64,000 nucleotides of DNA from the NCBI GenBank assembly GCA_947069175.1, contig CAMTDV010000023.1, positions 90,580,240 to 90,644,239 of the forward strand, given 5' to 3'. The notes beneath the pieces were generated by a model. That model was not told the DNA's origin and did no database searches. It saw nothing but the letters and a program-made list of their open reading frames with translations. Numbering within the stretch: position 1 is the stretch's first letter; every line of letters begins with the position of its first letter. A program made the translations under genes and the position numbers. Positions 41,827-53,730 of this stretch are shown piece after piece. Source of the stretch: Scalesia atractyloides (Eukaryota > Streptophyta > Magnoliopsida > Asterales > Asteraceae).

Positions 41827-42389
41827 TAAAAAATAAAAATCTGACTGTTGTGAATGGCTATAATATATATTAACTAACTTATATATCACTCACAAAAACC
41901 GCTATTCTTTTTTTTTTTTTTTACTTTTTAACCTTATGGTTTTCAACTTTTACCAATGTGTCACCAAAGAATTTATTCATGTTTAATCCTTATAATTTTC
42001 AACTTTAAGAAATTTATCCAAATAATTTTCATTTTTAATCATCACACTTTTCCACTTTCAACTTTATTCATGATATTTTTTTATGGTTTTAATGGGTCCT
42101 TCGCAACGCGCTGGTCATAAGTCGACTTAGTTATTCTTTTCTATGTTTTACATTTCGATCTGTTTTTTTTTTTGCGAGTTAACACATCACAACGCACGTG
42201 CGTGATTTAAAGTTTTTATCTCTGACTTTTTTGTTCATTATAACAGTCCCACGGCAAAGTGAATGTCCTAAATCTTTGTTATATATATATATATATATTA
42301 AAAATCACCTTTAAATATCACACAAACCTAAATTATTTTACACAAAAATCATTCCCATCACTACAAATCTTTATTTGGCAAAAACACCA
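41827..42389. other. AT-rich DNA with (AT)n tract, no gene seen
   Basis: Includes CTTCGCAACGCGCTGG near 42108, a sequence style seen at ends of some plant DNA elements, and (AT)n at 42279-42299. No boundaries found. Confidence 0.4.
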
Positions 42390-43270
42390 TGCACCCAAAC
42401 AACTCATCCATTCCAAATGATCCCATCTCGAGCCAAATAACCTTTTCCCACTCGATCCATTGGAATGGTATTACCCACAATTAGATCGCACTCTTTTGTC
42501 ATTCGCAGGATGGAATCAACTAGTTCTCAAAATCCAAAGATCACCAAACGAACACTAATTTGTTCTGGAACACAACACCACATCGAAGTTGATCCTAAAC
42601 ACTACCAATGTTGTAGAATAGAAGAAGCGTATCACATAAATTATAGCTTATGGAATCGCCTTGCTGAACATTTTCATACTACAATTGGACATGAAGCGTA
42701 TCGCATAAATGATATTTAAACCTCAAAATAGAGGGACATATGGTAAAGGGTGTCAAAGTTTAATGGATTTAGAACAACCCAAAAGCGGTTTAGTTAAGCC
42801 AAAAATTTCAAGTCGGTTGGTACCATTACAATAACGACCATGGCACGACAATTACTCCTTTACAGATTTGAGAAATTTTAATGAATTCTCCAAAATGAGT
42901 GCCGGTGCTAGAGATGGGTTATTCTTCAAAAAGGACAAAAACATCATCTTCAAATGATTATATTAACCTCAATGTAATGGATGATAAGGAACCGTAAAGC
43001 CTGTCTTGAAGAGTAAAGGGAAATGACCACCAACGCCAAGCGTACCCGAGTAAAATCAGAATATGAAAAACTTAGTGGATAGAATAATGCAATTTAACGA
43101 AAGTCATTGCAAAAGCTCGAGATCATGAAACACATCAAACGTAAGGAGGATTTTAAGATACTTAGGGCCAACATTAATCACTTGATGGAACCATATTGTG
43201 AATTGTCCGAAATGATGAAAATAATTAGGGAAAAGATGGATTTTAGTAAATTGACTCTTTTAGTGATTTT
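42390..43270 (+). pseudogene. Second decayed Myb/SANT-like ORF of PIF/Harbinger-associated type
   Basis: An N-terminal Asn/Pro/Ser-rich tract starts with the ATG at 42389. A frame with LWNRLAEHFHTTIG then AYRINDI (42610-42720) follows, matching the helix-turn-helix of trihelix/Myb-like transposon proteins. In shifted frames a Lys-rich WRDxxxKFNG-type stretch, a SSNDYINL-like Ser/Asp region and a final Glu/Lys helix can be followed to about 43250. At least six frame breaks or stops. Its partner transposase is absent. A different copy from the relic at 2505-3640. Confidence 0.4.
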
Positions 43271-43439
43271 ATTATATTTTTATCATGGGATGTTTTCTAG
43301 AATTTAAATAATAATCTTTTTTGTGATTTATTTTTATTTAATAAGTAATTGTTTAAAAACAATTGATATCAAGTGTTTAAAAATAATTAATAAATTATAT
43401 TAAAATTTAGAAAAAATATGACCGACCAATCACTAGTTA

Positions 43440-43702
43440 GAGCATTCACATCCAACGTGACTATTTTTTCTCTCTAGTTTTCAATTAAATAATACTTTAA
43501 TAGTTTTATCATAACATTTTCTCTCTCTTCCACTTACAAAACTTTCCAAATATATTAAAAAATCATAAAGGTAAATAATGTCCCCTTAAATTTATAGTTG
43601 AAGAGTAACATTTTCTCTTTGCTCTACTTACAACCACCTATAACCACTTTTAATAAAATAAAAACCGCCTTCACATAATTTAAAGGTTGGATGTATATGC
43701 TC
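43440..43702. mobile_element. MITE with GAGCATTCACATCCAAC termini
   Basis: The left end GAGCATTCACATCCAACGTG and, on the other strand, the right end GAGCATATACATCCAACC form imperfect terminal inverted repeats. The 263-bp body is AT-rich and non-coding. TTA precedes the left end but is not repeated at the right, so the superfamily (Tourist/Harbinger versus hAT) is unresolved. Confidence 0.55.
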
Positions 43703-44854
43703 CTTGCAACATCTTTTGAGTGAGTGGGTTAGTGTTGATTATGATTATGTGGTGTATATTGGTGTTTTCGGATTTTGAGTGAGTGGTCGGGTCGTTTTGG
43801 GTTTTTGACTGGAACAAAGTGAACCGATAATCGATCCAACTAATGTTCAGATTATTCAGGTTCAAGTTAGTTCATGTTGGTTGTTTAGTTTTCTCACTCA
43901 GATGTAAAATGAAAACAATATTCTTTTTTTTTCACATCATATCATCAAATCCATCATGCAATTAAACAAGTATTAATTCAAACATCATTTAACAATATGA
44001 TATGATAATATTCAAAAGTTCAAAAAAAACAATAGTCCAAAAACAACTTAATGATAATGTTCAAAACTCCAAACAAACTATAGTCGCAAAAGTTAATGTT
44101 TTCTAGATGCTAAAGATTTCAAACCAAAACACATCTATTAACATACAATAAATGTTCGGGTTTTTTTGGGGTCTTCGGTTTGGGTCTTTAGGGTCTGATT
44201 GTTGAGGTTTTTTGCTAGGAAAAATGACCGAAAACCAAACCATTTAAGGTCGGGTTGGTGGCATTTTGCTTATTCGGGTCTGGATTTTTTAACTATTCTC
44301 TAATTCGGGTTCAGATGGTTTGTTTTAGGTTAGGTTTCAAGTAAAAATGACAGCCCTAGTGGTTTCAGAAGCCGAACTATCTCAAAAATCATTTATGTCA
44401 TAATTAATTTAAAAATATGTAGATATTACATAAAAGTTAAAAAGAAAAATTAAGTTTTGTTGATTATTTTGGATTTAAAAGAATCAAAGTTATATATCTT
44501 TTATTGGAGAAAGGTAATAACAAAGAAGTTTTTTTAGGAGGGCATTTATTATAACTATTCAAAAACAAATTTAAAGGTTTCAAATTCAAACCCACATGTA
44601 TTAAATACAAGGGTTTAAAAGAGTGGAATTTTTTTTAATAATAGTGGTTTCAAGTCAAATTGTATGATCTAAATCATATTTATATATTATTAATTTGTAA
44701 CATACTTGGCTTCTACTGGTTGTACCTCACGCATTTGGTCTTTATTGTGCATCTTGGGTTTGTAACATTGGCTTTGTGGTTATTTTCTTTAGTGGATATT
44801 TAAGTAGTTGTTTTAGTGGGTTTTTACTTTTTATTTCACTCGTAAGTTTCCACA

Positions 44855-44885
<31 letters not shown>

Positions 44886-47190
44886 GTGATCAACTAACTT
44901 CAACCACTTCTTTGACAACGTACCCATGCGATGGCCAGAATCGCTCTGATCGTTGGCCTCTGAGATTTTACAGGGTGATTTTGTTGTTATTGCCTTTGTT
45001 TAGTTTTCTTTGCGTGTTTTAACGCCTTTAGAAACTACGTATTACGCTTTGTAGTTTCTTTTAGAGTTTAGTGTTGGGGTTTTCTGTTGTCTTTAATGAT
45101 TTGTTGTTGCATGGTCCTTTTTTAGGGTTGTTCCCCGTCATTCAAGACAACGGCTTATGGTGCCTATTTAATTTTTGACTTTCTGGTATGGGTTTTGTGT
45201 CTATGTGAAAGGTTGGTTGGTGCATTTTTTTATGTGAATCAGTGTCTCGTAATTGAACATGTAGTTATTGTTTAATCTTGATTTTGGATTAGAGTTGTTT
45301 TTAGATGTTTGGATGGTACCTTTATAGTTTTGTAAGGGTCTGTGATGGTGCAACAATCACTAGAGATCCTTTGTGGTTTTAAAGTTTTTATTTGTCTTTG
45401 TGGCATTTATTTGTTGAGTCGATAAAGAGGTCTATGAATCATCAGAGACCACTGTTATGATGTTGATTTCGGCTTGGCTTGGTAACTTATGTTACAACCT
45501 TCTATTGGTTATTTTTTATGTTGATTATGGTCGTTTGGGTTTCATTGTTGTTGGGTGATGTACAAGTCGTTGAGCCTGAGTGGTTCCAAACAATTTGTCA
45601 TGTGCCTTTGGCCTGGTGACCTAAATTATAGCCATCATAGTTGTAAATCTTTGTGATGTTTCTTAGTTGGGATGATAATATGACTTATGGCTTACCGAGA
45701 CAGTTAGTTATGATGTTACTTTGGACTTGGCTTGGTAACTTAAAGTGCTACTGTCTATTGCTTATGACCTTTGTTTTACAGGTGTTTTGATGTTCATTAT
45801 GGTCATTTGGGTGTGCAATGCTATTACATGCTCTTTGTTGGTCCTATTTTGTTTTTATTGGCTGATGTATCAATTGGTTCACCTAAACAGTTAAGAACGT
45901 TGTTCTTCCGAGAGCCAAAGCTATGATGTTGGTGAGGATTTAACTTGGTATTGTATGCTTCCACCATCCTACACCTCTTAGCTTCGTTATTTAATTGTTT
46001 GTGCATCTTTGGTGCATTATTGACCATGGTCATGTGTTTTATTTACCTTTCACATTGCTATCCTCAACTATGCAACCATGACATATTTATCCCTTCGAAA
46101 TAATACATATCTTGGCAAGGAATTCGACTTAGTGATATGATTATGTAATGTGTGAAAGCCATCTTGATTCTCAACAGTTTGGTTTCTTTGAACACTTTGA
46201 TATGGTTATTTATGCATACGACCCTAAACTGTTGTGTTCTTTATATGCCATAGCATTATTGATTCTTTGTTTGAACAGTTTGATGTTTCTATATTTGTTT
46301 ATATAAGATGTATCATAGGTGGCCTATGTTTAAGTGTGCGTGATGATTCATTGTGTTCGTTATATTATGTTGCAGTTTTTCATTCCTGACTTCAGTTGGA
46401 AGCTATTGTTCTGTGACATTGGTAGGCTTTCTACCTTTCGAACTGTTTTTGTTTTTGCCCGTTTATTGAGTTCATACAAGCCTACGAACCTGTGCTGGCC
46501 TTGGGTTTAGATTTGTAGGGCCAAAAGGCCGGAACCGTAAAGCCGAACAAAAAAAATCAGCCTACGATGTTTTTAGAAGAAGAAGGAAGGTTGGGGGTCC
46601 AAAAGACTTTTGCTTAAGTTGGAAAATGTGAATATGTGGTGGGTACCTTTTCATTCTCGGTCAATGATACTACCTTATTTTCACTTGAATCTGCATTATG
46701 GGTTACTGATGTTATTGTGGTTTCTTGCATCTATACATCTGCTTAACGAAGACAGGATAACTAGTTGTATCACAAAGATGTATTAGCATAGGTTAGGCGC
46801 ATTAGGTTAAGTCGTGTAGCACAAAAGGAAAGATTGTTGACGTCGTATCTTTTTAAAAATGCTTGTAATAGTAATTTGTTTTTAAATGTGTTAGTGTTTT
46901 ATAGTAGCTTTTATAATAGCAATTAGAATTTGAATGTGTTGTTTTCAGAAATTCTCATTGTCTGTATCGTACCCTAATTCTAGTTAGTATTCAAAACCAA
47001 TCCAGTTCAACCTAGTCTCCACTTCACCAGAAACCAACCAGTTTAACGGGTACGATTCAAGTTATATGAAGTGAACCGACAAGAGGTTCTATCCGAGATT
47101 GTAAGATTGGCTTTGCCTCACATGTAGTTGATAAGCTCTGTTTAATTCCTAAAGGTTATATACAATATAATAAAAGAGTATTTTATCAAA
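43703..47190. other. Unassigned AT/GT-rich region, no gene supported
   Basis: From about 44700 to 46560 the plus strand is T/G-rich with pyrimidine tracts and reads like transcribed non-coding DNA or a very old pseudogene. No frame exceeds about 70 codons, and none has a recognisable domain. The (CT)n/(GT)n tract is listed separately. Confidence 0.4.
44853..44885. repeat. Compound (CT)n(GT)n microsatellite
   Basis: About ten CT followed by five or six GT dinucleotides. Confidence 0.9.
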
Positions 47191-47192
47191 AT

Positions 47193-47360
47193 TAAACTAG
47201 TCGTATTTTTGTAAAGCGATGTTTATTATTTATGTTTATATTTCATGTTATTTATAAACTAGTCATATTTTTGTAGAGTGATGTTTATTATTTATGTCTA
47301 TATTTCATGTTATTTAAAGATGTTTATTATTTATGTTTATGTTTCATGTTATTTAAAGAG
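47193..47360. repeat. Short tandem repeat, GATGTTTATTATTTATG units
   Basis: Three units share GATGTTTATTATTTATGT and end TTTCATGTTATTTA. The first two are about 69 bp and include AACTAGTCRTATTTTTGTA; the third lacks that part. Confidence 0.8.
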
Positions 47361-48067
47361 TTTTATATGACAAAGAAAAGAAAAAAAATAATAGGGATCA
47401 TAAACACGTGATAAAAGCATCATTGATTATCGATCTTATCATATTAGGTGCTTGTCTTTTTAATGCGTTTGAGGTGCCAAAAAAACTTTAATGCCTTCAT
47501 AGTATCCACAAATTTGTAATTATATAATTTTATTTTTGTGATTGGCTGGTCCGGTTTGGATTGGTGTGTATCGTTTTTTAAAAAAGTTTACCTTTAAAAA
47601 GGTTAAATATAAGGAAACGAATGAAAATAATTATTAATAGCAATGAGAAATGATGACTTATAATCATTTATTTATTATTTATATCCATATATGTATGAGA
47701 CTGCCTTTTCAAACATTACTGACTAAGCTTGATGTTACATTACTGTCGTCGATTAGCTTTACGTTTGCGTATCATCATCAAACGATCATTTGAATATTGT
47801 TACAAGATAAAAAATCAACGTATACATAATCATATATCACAAAACATTATTTTTGTGTATCAGAGATGAAATGACAATTCATTGCTTCGAGCTATCTAAC
47901 CGTAATAATAGATATATTTAATGACAAAACTATTACATATTCTAACATATGTTGTGTTCGCAAAAACAGAATATATTATGATGACGTTGGTAGCTCAATC
48001 TAAATAAAATGACTAGAATGCAATACAGTTTAAAGGGTTGAAGGTAAAAAGGTTCAAATTAACCAAC
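47361..48067. other. AT-rich spacer before element D, no gene seen
   Basis: Nothing assignable. The true left edge of element D's LTR may lie within the last 120 bases. Confidence 0.4.
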
Positions 48068-48622
48068 TGTCTGTGAACAGCAAAAAGCACAAGACAGTGA
48101 CTGGTCACATCACACTTTACGTGTGAACCCTCCCACTCAGCCGCACAAGAAGCATGTGGGAGAATACATCCTTTTACCCGTAGGTCCAAACCTTTAACCT
48201 ACCTAAAAAGGGCAAGCCCTCCACTGCAGCTAAGTATCAATGGTCAAATGTTTCTTTTTATAGAGAATCATTTCCCTATAAATGACAACATCTGGTCATT
48301 CAACAAGATTCATTCTAGATCACTTCAGATCACTCTTGATCTCTTATATAACTTCTTATCCTCATAACGTGTATCTTGCTTGTTCTCTTCTACACTCACT
48401 ACAATACAATCTCACTAAACATAAACATTCTGGGTTGAATATTCTTCAATCCGAAATTCAAAGTGAATAATAACAAAGTGATCCAACTCCACGTGCTGTA
48501 AATGGGACCAGTGCTGTAAGGGGGGGGGGGTACCCCACGACCTTCGCTAGGCTAATCGAAATCTTGAACCATTTTACCCCGCAGATATCGCTACAGTCCT
48601 TAGTCTTGTATTTGTTGTAACA
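48068..48622 (+). repeat. 5' LTR of Tat element D (left edge uncertain)
   Basis: Ends TTGTAACA directly before the primer site. TATAAATG at 48278 is a plausible TATA box. A poly-G run of ten lies at about 48519-48528. The start at TGTCTGTGAACAG is a guess, since the second LTR lies outside the window. Confidence 0.45.
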
Positions 48623-48625
48623 AGT

Positions 48626-48644
48626 TGGCGCTCACCGTGGGGCT
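48626..48644 (+). promoter_or_regulatory. Primer-binding site of element D (tRNA-Lys-like)
   Basis: TGGCGCTCACCGTGGGGCT differs at one base from the complement of the 3' end of plant tRNA-Lys(CUU) as I recall it, three bases after the LTR end. Confidence 0.65.
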
Positions 48645-48699
48645 ACGCCGCTTACTTTGTCTCAAAGACCAGTTGTGTAGCTCCAAGTTTTCTTTCATC

Positions 48700-50449
48700 A
48701 TGTCTGAAAGCGAACTCCTGGCGAGTTTAATCACCAAACTCTGGCCGGATCTCACCAGCCAGATCTACACCTTTCTCTATTCCCGGAAGCACTCCAATGG
48801 GAAATGTGTTCCCGGAGTTCTGCTATTTCCAAACACCAACCCCGTCTCGATCAGGGGTTGCATCTCCTCAAATCGGTGCTATGCGTACACTGGAACACAT
48901 AGATTAACACCCGAGGGAGTAGCTAGAAATTTCCTACAATCAAAATCTCTTTTCAACCAACATGTGAGCCGATAAAGGGAAAAAAGTGCGAATACAACTA
49001 GACTACGAGGAGTTTGAACCCTCATTGTCACTTGGTCCTCCCCCTCTTCCTTTTAGCAGCTCACGTCCAACAACATCTTACTTCGAAGTTGGTCCCAGTG
49101 TGAAAAACCCAGCCACTCACCCAAGCCCTTATGCTTTTGGGAGGCCAAGTCCGACTGCTTTTCCCTTATTTACCTCCTAAGACGTTGCTACCGGTGCATC
49201 TATTGGGCATGAAACCACTCTTGATCAACTATGGCAATCACCAGCCTTAAGCGTTCCTCCTTTATTGCCACTTCATGGGAACAAGCCATGGCCACCTTGC
49301 CTTTGGCTTTAGGTGCGGTCATGAGCACGTCCATGGGTATGCCTTATACATTACCACCAGAAAGCCTTTAAGGCTTAACCTCATGCCCAAGTTGATGATA
49401 CAAATGATGGCACAATTCCCTGGGCAACACTTTATTAATCATCTGTTGGCCACTCACAGGATACCTCAAACAGTAACCATGCATCAAGGTAGAAGAAGAC
49501 TCACAAAACCTTAGAAATCCAGCAACTTGTCTTGCTTCTCCCAACACATTGCCGATTACGAGTTTAAACTCGGATAAAGATGTCGTCACATATAAGAACC
49601 TATGACGGTACTGATGATCCTAAATACCACCTCCAAATCTTCACTGGGCTGCAAGAATTGAGAAATGGTCTAACCCCGAATGCTGTTTTATGTTCATACA
49701 AACCCTTGTGGGGCCGACTCGAATATGGTTTAATGATCTCCCTAAACGAAGCATTCGGACCTTTAATGATCTCAGCAAAGGTTTTCTTGCCAATTTTTTT
49801 TATTATAACAGAGGTATGTCAAGGATGCCACGATAATCTTCCAGATAAAACAACATGATGATGCGAGTCTTAGAGACTTCATCGAAAGGTACAAAAAGAA
49901 AGGTTTAACATACGTAGGTGTTGACGAAAAGATGAGGTTGAAGGGTTCATGAATGCTACCACCTCCAAGTACCTTACAAGGGACTTCAATAAGTGCCTAC
50001 TCAAAACCTTTGAGAAGGCCCTCAAAGGGCTAAAGCTTACATTCTAGGGGAAGGAAGCTGTTGACATCAAAGAGAAAAGGAAAAGAGCTTCTAGTTGGCA
50101 AAGCAACAGTCCCAATAGGAAAAGAGGAAACTTTGGCTCTTATGACAAACGCTCTAGAAGTTCAGATGCAAGAAGGCCTGAAGGTAGGAATCCTCCAAGT
50201 TGGGAAAAGATTGTAAGCTTCACAACCTTAACAAAGACCCCACAAGAAATCTTGGCCATCGAAGAAGTAAAACATAGCTTCCAACCTCCTCAACCTTTAC
50301 CTAAAAGCAAGAGAAACAAAAATCTACCCAATATTGAGTTTCACGAAGAGAAAGACCACCATACCAATGATTGCTTCCAACTCAAGAAAGAATCGAAGAA
50401 GCTGACAAGTCCAGAGAACTAGCCACTTAGTTAAAGGGTAAGGGACAAG
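48700..50449 (+). pseudogene. Element D gag
   Basis: The first frame holds MSESELLASLITKLWPDLTS (from 48700) up to a stop at 48975. The capsid-like core resumes at about 49580 with SHIRTYDGTDDPKYHLQIFT, FDDLSAKFLANF in a shifted frame, LRDFIERYKKE (about 49870) and KYLTRDFNK (about 49970). The C-terminal part has a Lys/Arg-rich stretch and the HEEKDHHTNDCFQLKKE knuckle-like segment at about 50340, with only one clear Cys. These motifs are characteristic of Tat-lineage Gag. Frame changes are frequent, so it is a relic. Confidence 0.8.
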
Positions 50450-50920
50450 TTGGCTGAAGGGAAGAGTAAGGAAGTGAACATGGTGGACTTTGATGGAAAG
50501 GCTTCCCACAAGCGCCCACGTTTGGAGACCTTGGAACACCAATGTGTTTGCTTCCCACCACCCGAAGAGGACTTGCTCTCCAACCCTTTGGTGATGGAAG
50601 CCAAAGTGGGTACCATTAAGATACACAAAGCTTACATTGACGCTGGAGCAGCCATGAAAATCATGTTTGAGAAATGCTTCAACCGTCTCAGCAACGACGA
50701 ATGTTCAAGGTTTCAGCAATCTAAATCCTCTATCAAAGGTATCGTTGGCATACCTATCAAGCCTTTGGGCCAAATAACCCTTAATGTCATTTTCAGTGAA
50801 GGAAAGATGGAAAAAACCAAACCACTCACCTTTGTGGTGATCAATATTCCCTCCAATTATGATGTCATCATAGGAAGGCAAGGGCAATGCGTGTTCGGAA
50901 TGGCAGTTTCAGTTGGCTAA
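50450..50920 (+). pseudogene. Element D aspartic protease region
   Basis: Open for 156 codons. The active-site motif YIDAGAAMKIMFEKCF has Ala where Thr or Ser is usual (DTG/DSG), which is expected to impair the fireman's-grip hydrogen bonds. It continues with PLGQITLNVIF, PLTFVVINIPSNYDVIIGRQ and a stop in place of the expected next residues of the GRP-type motif. In Tat elements this domain lies between gag and RT. Confidence 0.82.
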
Positions 50921-51752
50921 GGCACTGTGAAGTTCACAACTGAAAGAGGAATAGCAACCCTTCAACCCACCCACGAAGCATTCTTGGTTGAAGGATAAGG
51001 GTAAAGACCAACCTTACCAAAGACACCCTCTCTTATATCAAGAAGCTGCTCCTACACAACATGGACATCTTTGCATGGTGTCCCGAAGACATGACCGATG
51101 TTCCCCAAGATATTGCCGAGCATGAGCTCAAAATTTCCTCTGATGTAAAACCCGTTGTCTAGTAAAAGAGAAGCTTAGCCCCAGACAGAAGCCTTGTAGC
51201 CTATCATGAGGTTGAAGGGCTTGTTCAAGCCGGAATCCTCCAGAAGTCAAGTATCATTCTTGGATAGTCAATCTGTTAATGGTTCTAAACCTGATGGGTC
51301 CTGTAGAATGTGCGTTGACTTCAAGGATCTAAACAAAGCATGCCCAAAGGATTGCTATCCATTACCAGAAATCTACCTTAAGGTTGACTCACTCACAGGC
51401 TTCCCCTACAAGTGCTTACTGGGTGCCTACAAAGGTTACCATCAGATTCAGATGAAGAAAGAAGATGAAGAGAAAACAACATTTCACACCGACAAAGGTA
51501 TTTTTTTGTTACCAAAAGATGCCTTTTGGTTTAAGGAATACAGGGGCAACTTACCAACGTTTGGTAGATAAAGCGCTTGCCGGGCAAATAGGCAGAAACA
51601 TGGAAGCCTACGATGATGATTGGTGATCAAGAGTAACACCGTAGGTTAAATGTTTGATGATATACAAGAAACTTTCTGGAACCGCATGAAGATTAACATG
51701 AGGCTTAGTCCTATCAAGTGTTCATTTGGTTTTGAAGAAGGCAAGTTCTTGT
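50921..51752 (+). pseudogene. Element D reverse transcriptase, N-terminal half
   Basis: The frame 51206-51571 shows CRMCVDFKDLNKACPKDCYP (fingers), LTGFPYKCLLGAYKGYHQIQ (motif A) and TTFHTDKGIF. Motif A has Gly in place of the catalytic Asp (LLGAY, normally LLDAY), so it could not polymerise. After a frameshift the catalytic box reads EAYDDDW followed by a stop, a broken form of AYVDDM. The last codons before element C encode FGFEEGKFL, and the next residues are on the other side of C. Confidence 0.85.
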
Positions 51753-53692
51753 TGTCACACCCCAATTGATGGTGGAGTCATCAGGGCGGACGTAATTAAT
51801 TCCAAACCGATTTCATTTCATAGGTAATCATTGTTAAGTACAATACAAGAAATCAAATATAACAATGGGAAAATTAAAGTACAACATAATTTTTAGATGC
51901 GTTTGTAAGTCATCGCTACTAGATTTCATGAATATCAACATCATCAACCTACAACATGTTTAAAAGTATGGTTCAACACAAAAGTATTGGCGAGTACATA
52001 AGTTTAATATAACATAAGTATGTAAAGGTTTAAACGAATCCGCATGGAAAAATAGTTAACTAGATTAATGTATCATGGCATTCAATTTTACAAGTCAACC
52101 CTCTGATTACCTTATGATTTAAAGACTTAACATGACCACAAGACTACGGGTGGTGCGTTACTCCTATAGCACTATAAAGGTGAAGGGGAGGCTCGTATGA
52201 AGTTAATAACAAGCGAATCACATAAGAATATTCCAAGAATACAAATCAAGTATCATGTATTTTAAGCATGCATGTAAGGATTGTTTGTCTTTGCATAAAG
52301 AATAGTTGTGATTGTGTATTTTTATATGTTAAACATATTGCACCCAAATGTGTAAAGCGTAAAAAATAGGATCGAGTGTACTCACGGCTTTGCAAAGCTT
52401 CCTTTGGTAATCCCGTGAAGAGTTGCAGAGTTTGGAGGATGAAACACCAAGGTCACCCTACATGGGGTAAACGAAGGTATGTGAGTATTCGGAAGTTTTG
52501 GATTCGGAATTAAAGTAGGTAAAAGTATGTATAGAAGAAAGTAATTATCTAGTCTTAAACACTCATTTTTAACACTATAAGTCCCGTAAGGGTTGATGTG
52601 AATTCATGGGTCAAGTCGCCTATTAGAATCGTAACGAGAGGTTCAAGATGTTGATAATATAACCTATTGCCATGAGAAGTAACCATCATATACCAAAATA
52701 CAAGTTTTGCCATAAACTTCATGGCAAGCTCGGATGGTTTCATCACTTATGGGTTGCATAAACCCTTGCGAAAACAGAAAGTTTAGAGGTTTTTGCACCT
52801 CCTAAACTCATAAGAATCTTCTCCTAACAAGTCTTATAACCTTAGATAGGCTCAAAAACAAGTAGTCACAAGATTGAACAAGAAAAACATAGTTTGTAAA
52901 GTTTAAACAAAACAGAAAGTTTGGACCATAAAATGGTGATGTTCCACCTTATATTACCATCGTAATCTTGTGGAAACACTCCTAAAGGTGTTCTAAGCTT
53001 TGTAGAGGAAGAAGAAGTGAAGAAAGATGAAAGAAAAGTGAGTTTGAGCTCACTTTTGCAATTATAAGATTCTGCCTTGAACTTGAATTTCTAGAGAATT
53101 TGAGAGTGTTTGATGATTTTGAAGTGTTTGGAAAGTGAAATTGGATGTATGGAGGCTACTATTTATAATGGGGGTGATTAGGGTTTGAGTTTAATGAGTT
53201 AGAAGGTGATTGGAGGTGAAAATGTGGCAAAAATGGACCAACCCGCGAGCTGGCAGCGTTCTGCTGCAGATCGATATCTCTCGGCGTCGCGGGAGATACC
53301 CTGATATCTCTCGCGTTGCGCTAGGGCAAACTTTCTGCAAAATGTCCATTTTGGACCCTGAACTTTGTATTTAGGTCATTTTAAGCCGTAAACTTGCATT
53401 TTAACATGTTTTTAAGTATTATAAGTTTAATAAAGTATAGTATAAGTGTATGCAAGTATAATTTGAGTATCGAGAATGTATGTATAAGTATTGGTACGCA
53501 CAATAAGTATCAGTTTACGTATAGACGATTGACGTGTAAGTATAGTAAGCATGTGTGTAGTATAATTTTCACTATGATCAAAGTTTCAGATTCCAAAGTT
53601 GGAAGTAAAATATGAATATGATACGAATACAAGTTCCAAGAAATACGATTACGCTTCCTAAATAAGGAAAGTACAAAAAGCGAGGCGCTATA
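51753..53692 (-). repeat. Element C 3' LTR
   Basis: Starts TGTCACACCCCAATTGATGG and ends AAAGCGAGGCGCTATA. Compared with the other copy it lacks about 45 bp near the start and about 380 bp in the middle (near 52690). TATAAATAG lies at 53159-53167 on the minus strand and a GC-rich block with CTCTCGGCGTCGCGGGAG at 53240-53330. Confidence 0.9.
53159..53167 (-). promoter_or_regulatory. TATA box of LTR C (left copy)
   Basis: Minus-strand TATAAATAG, matching the same position at 61171-61179 in the right copy. Confidence 0.55.
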
Positions 53693-53706
53693 GTCTCCCC
53701 TCCTTT
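53693..53706 (-). promoter_or_regulatory. Polypurine tract of element C
   Basis: Minus-strand AAAGGAGGGGAGAC touching the 3' LTR. Confidence 0.8.
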
Positions 53707-53730
53707 AGGAAATTTCATCCCGAAATTTAT

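Noticed and set aside
44700..46560. Possible host gene with CT-rich 5' untranslated region
   Set aside because: No frame over about 70 codons, and splice-site joining by eye gave no recognisable protein.
48519..48528. Poly-G run as a regulatory element
   Set aside because: Single homopolymer in a non-coding LTR, and possibly a sequencing artefact.
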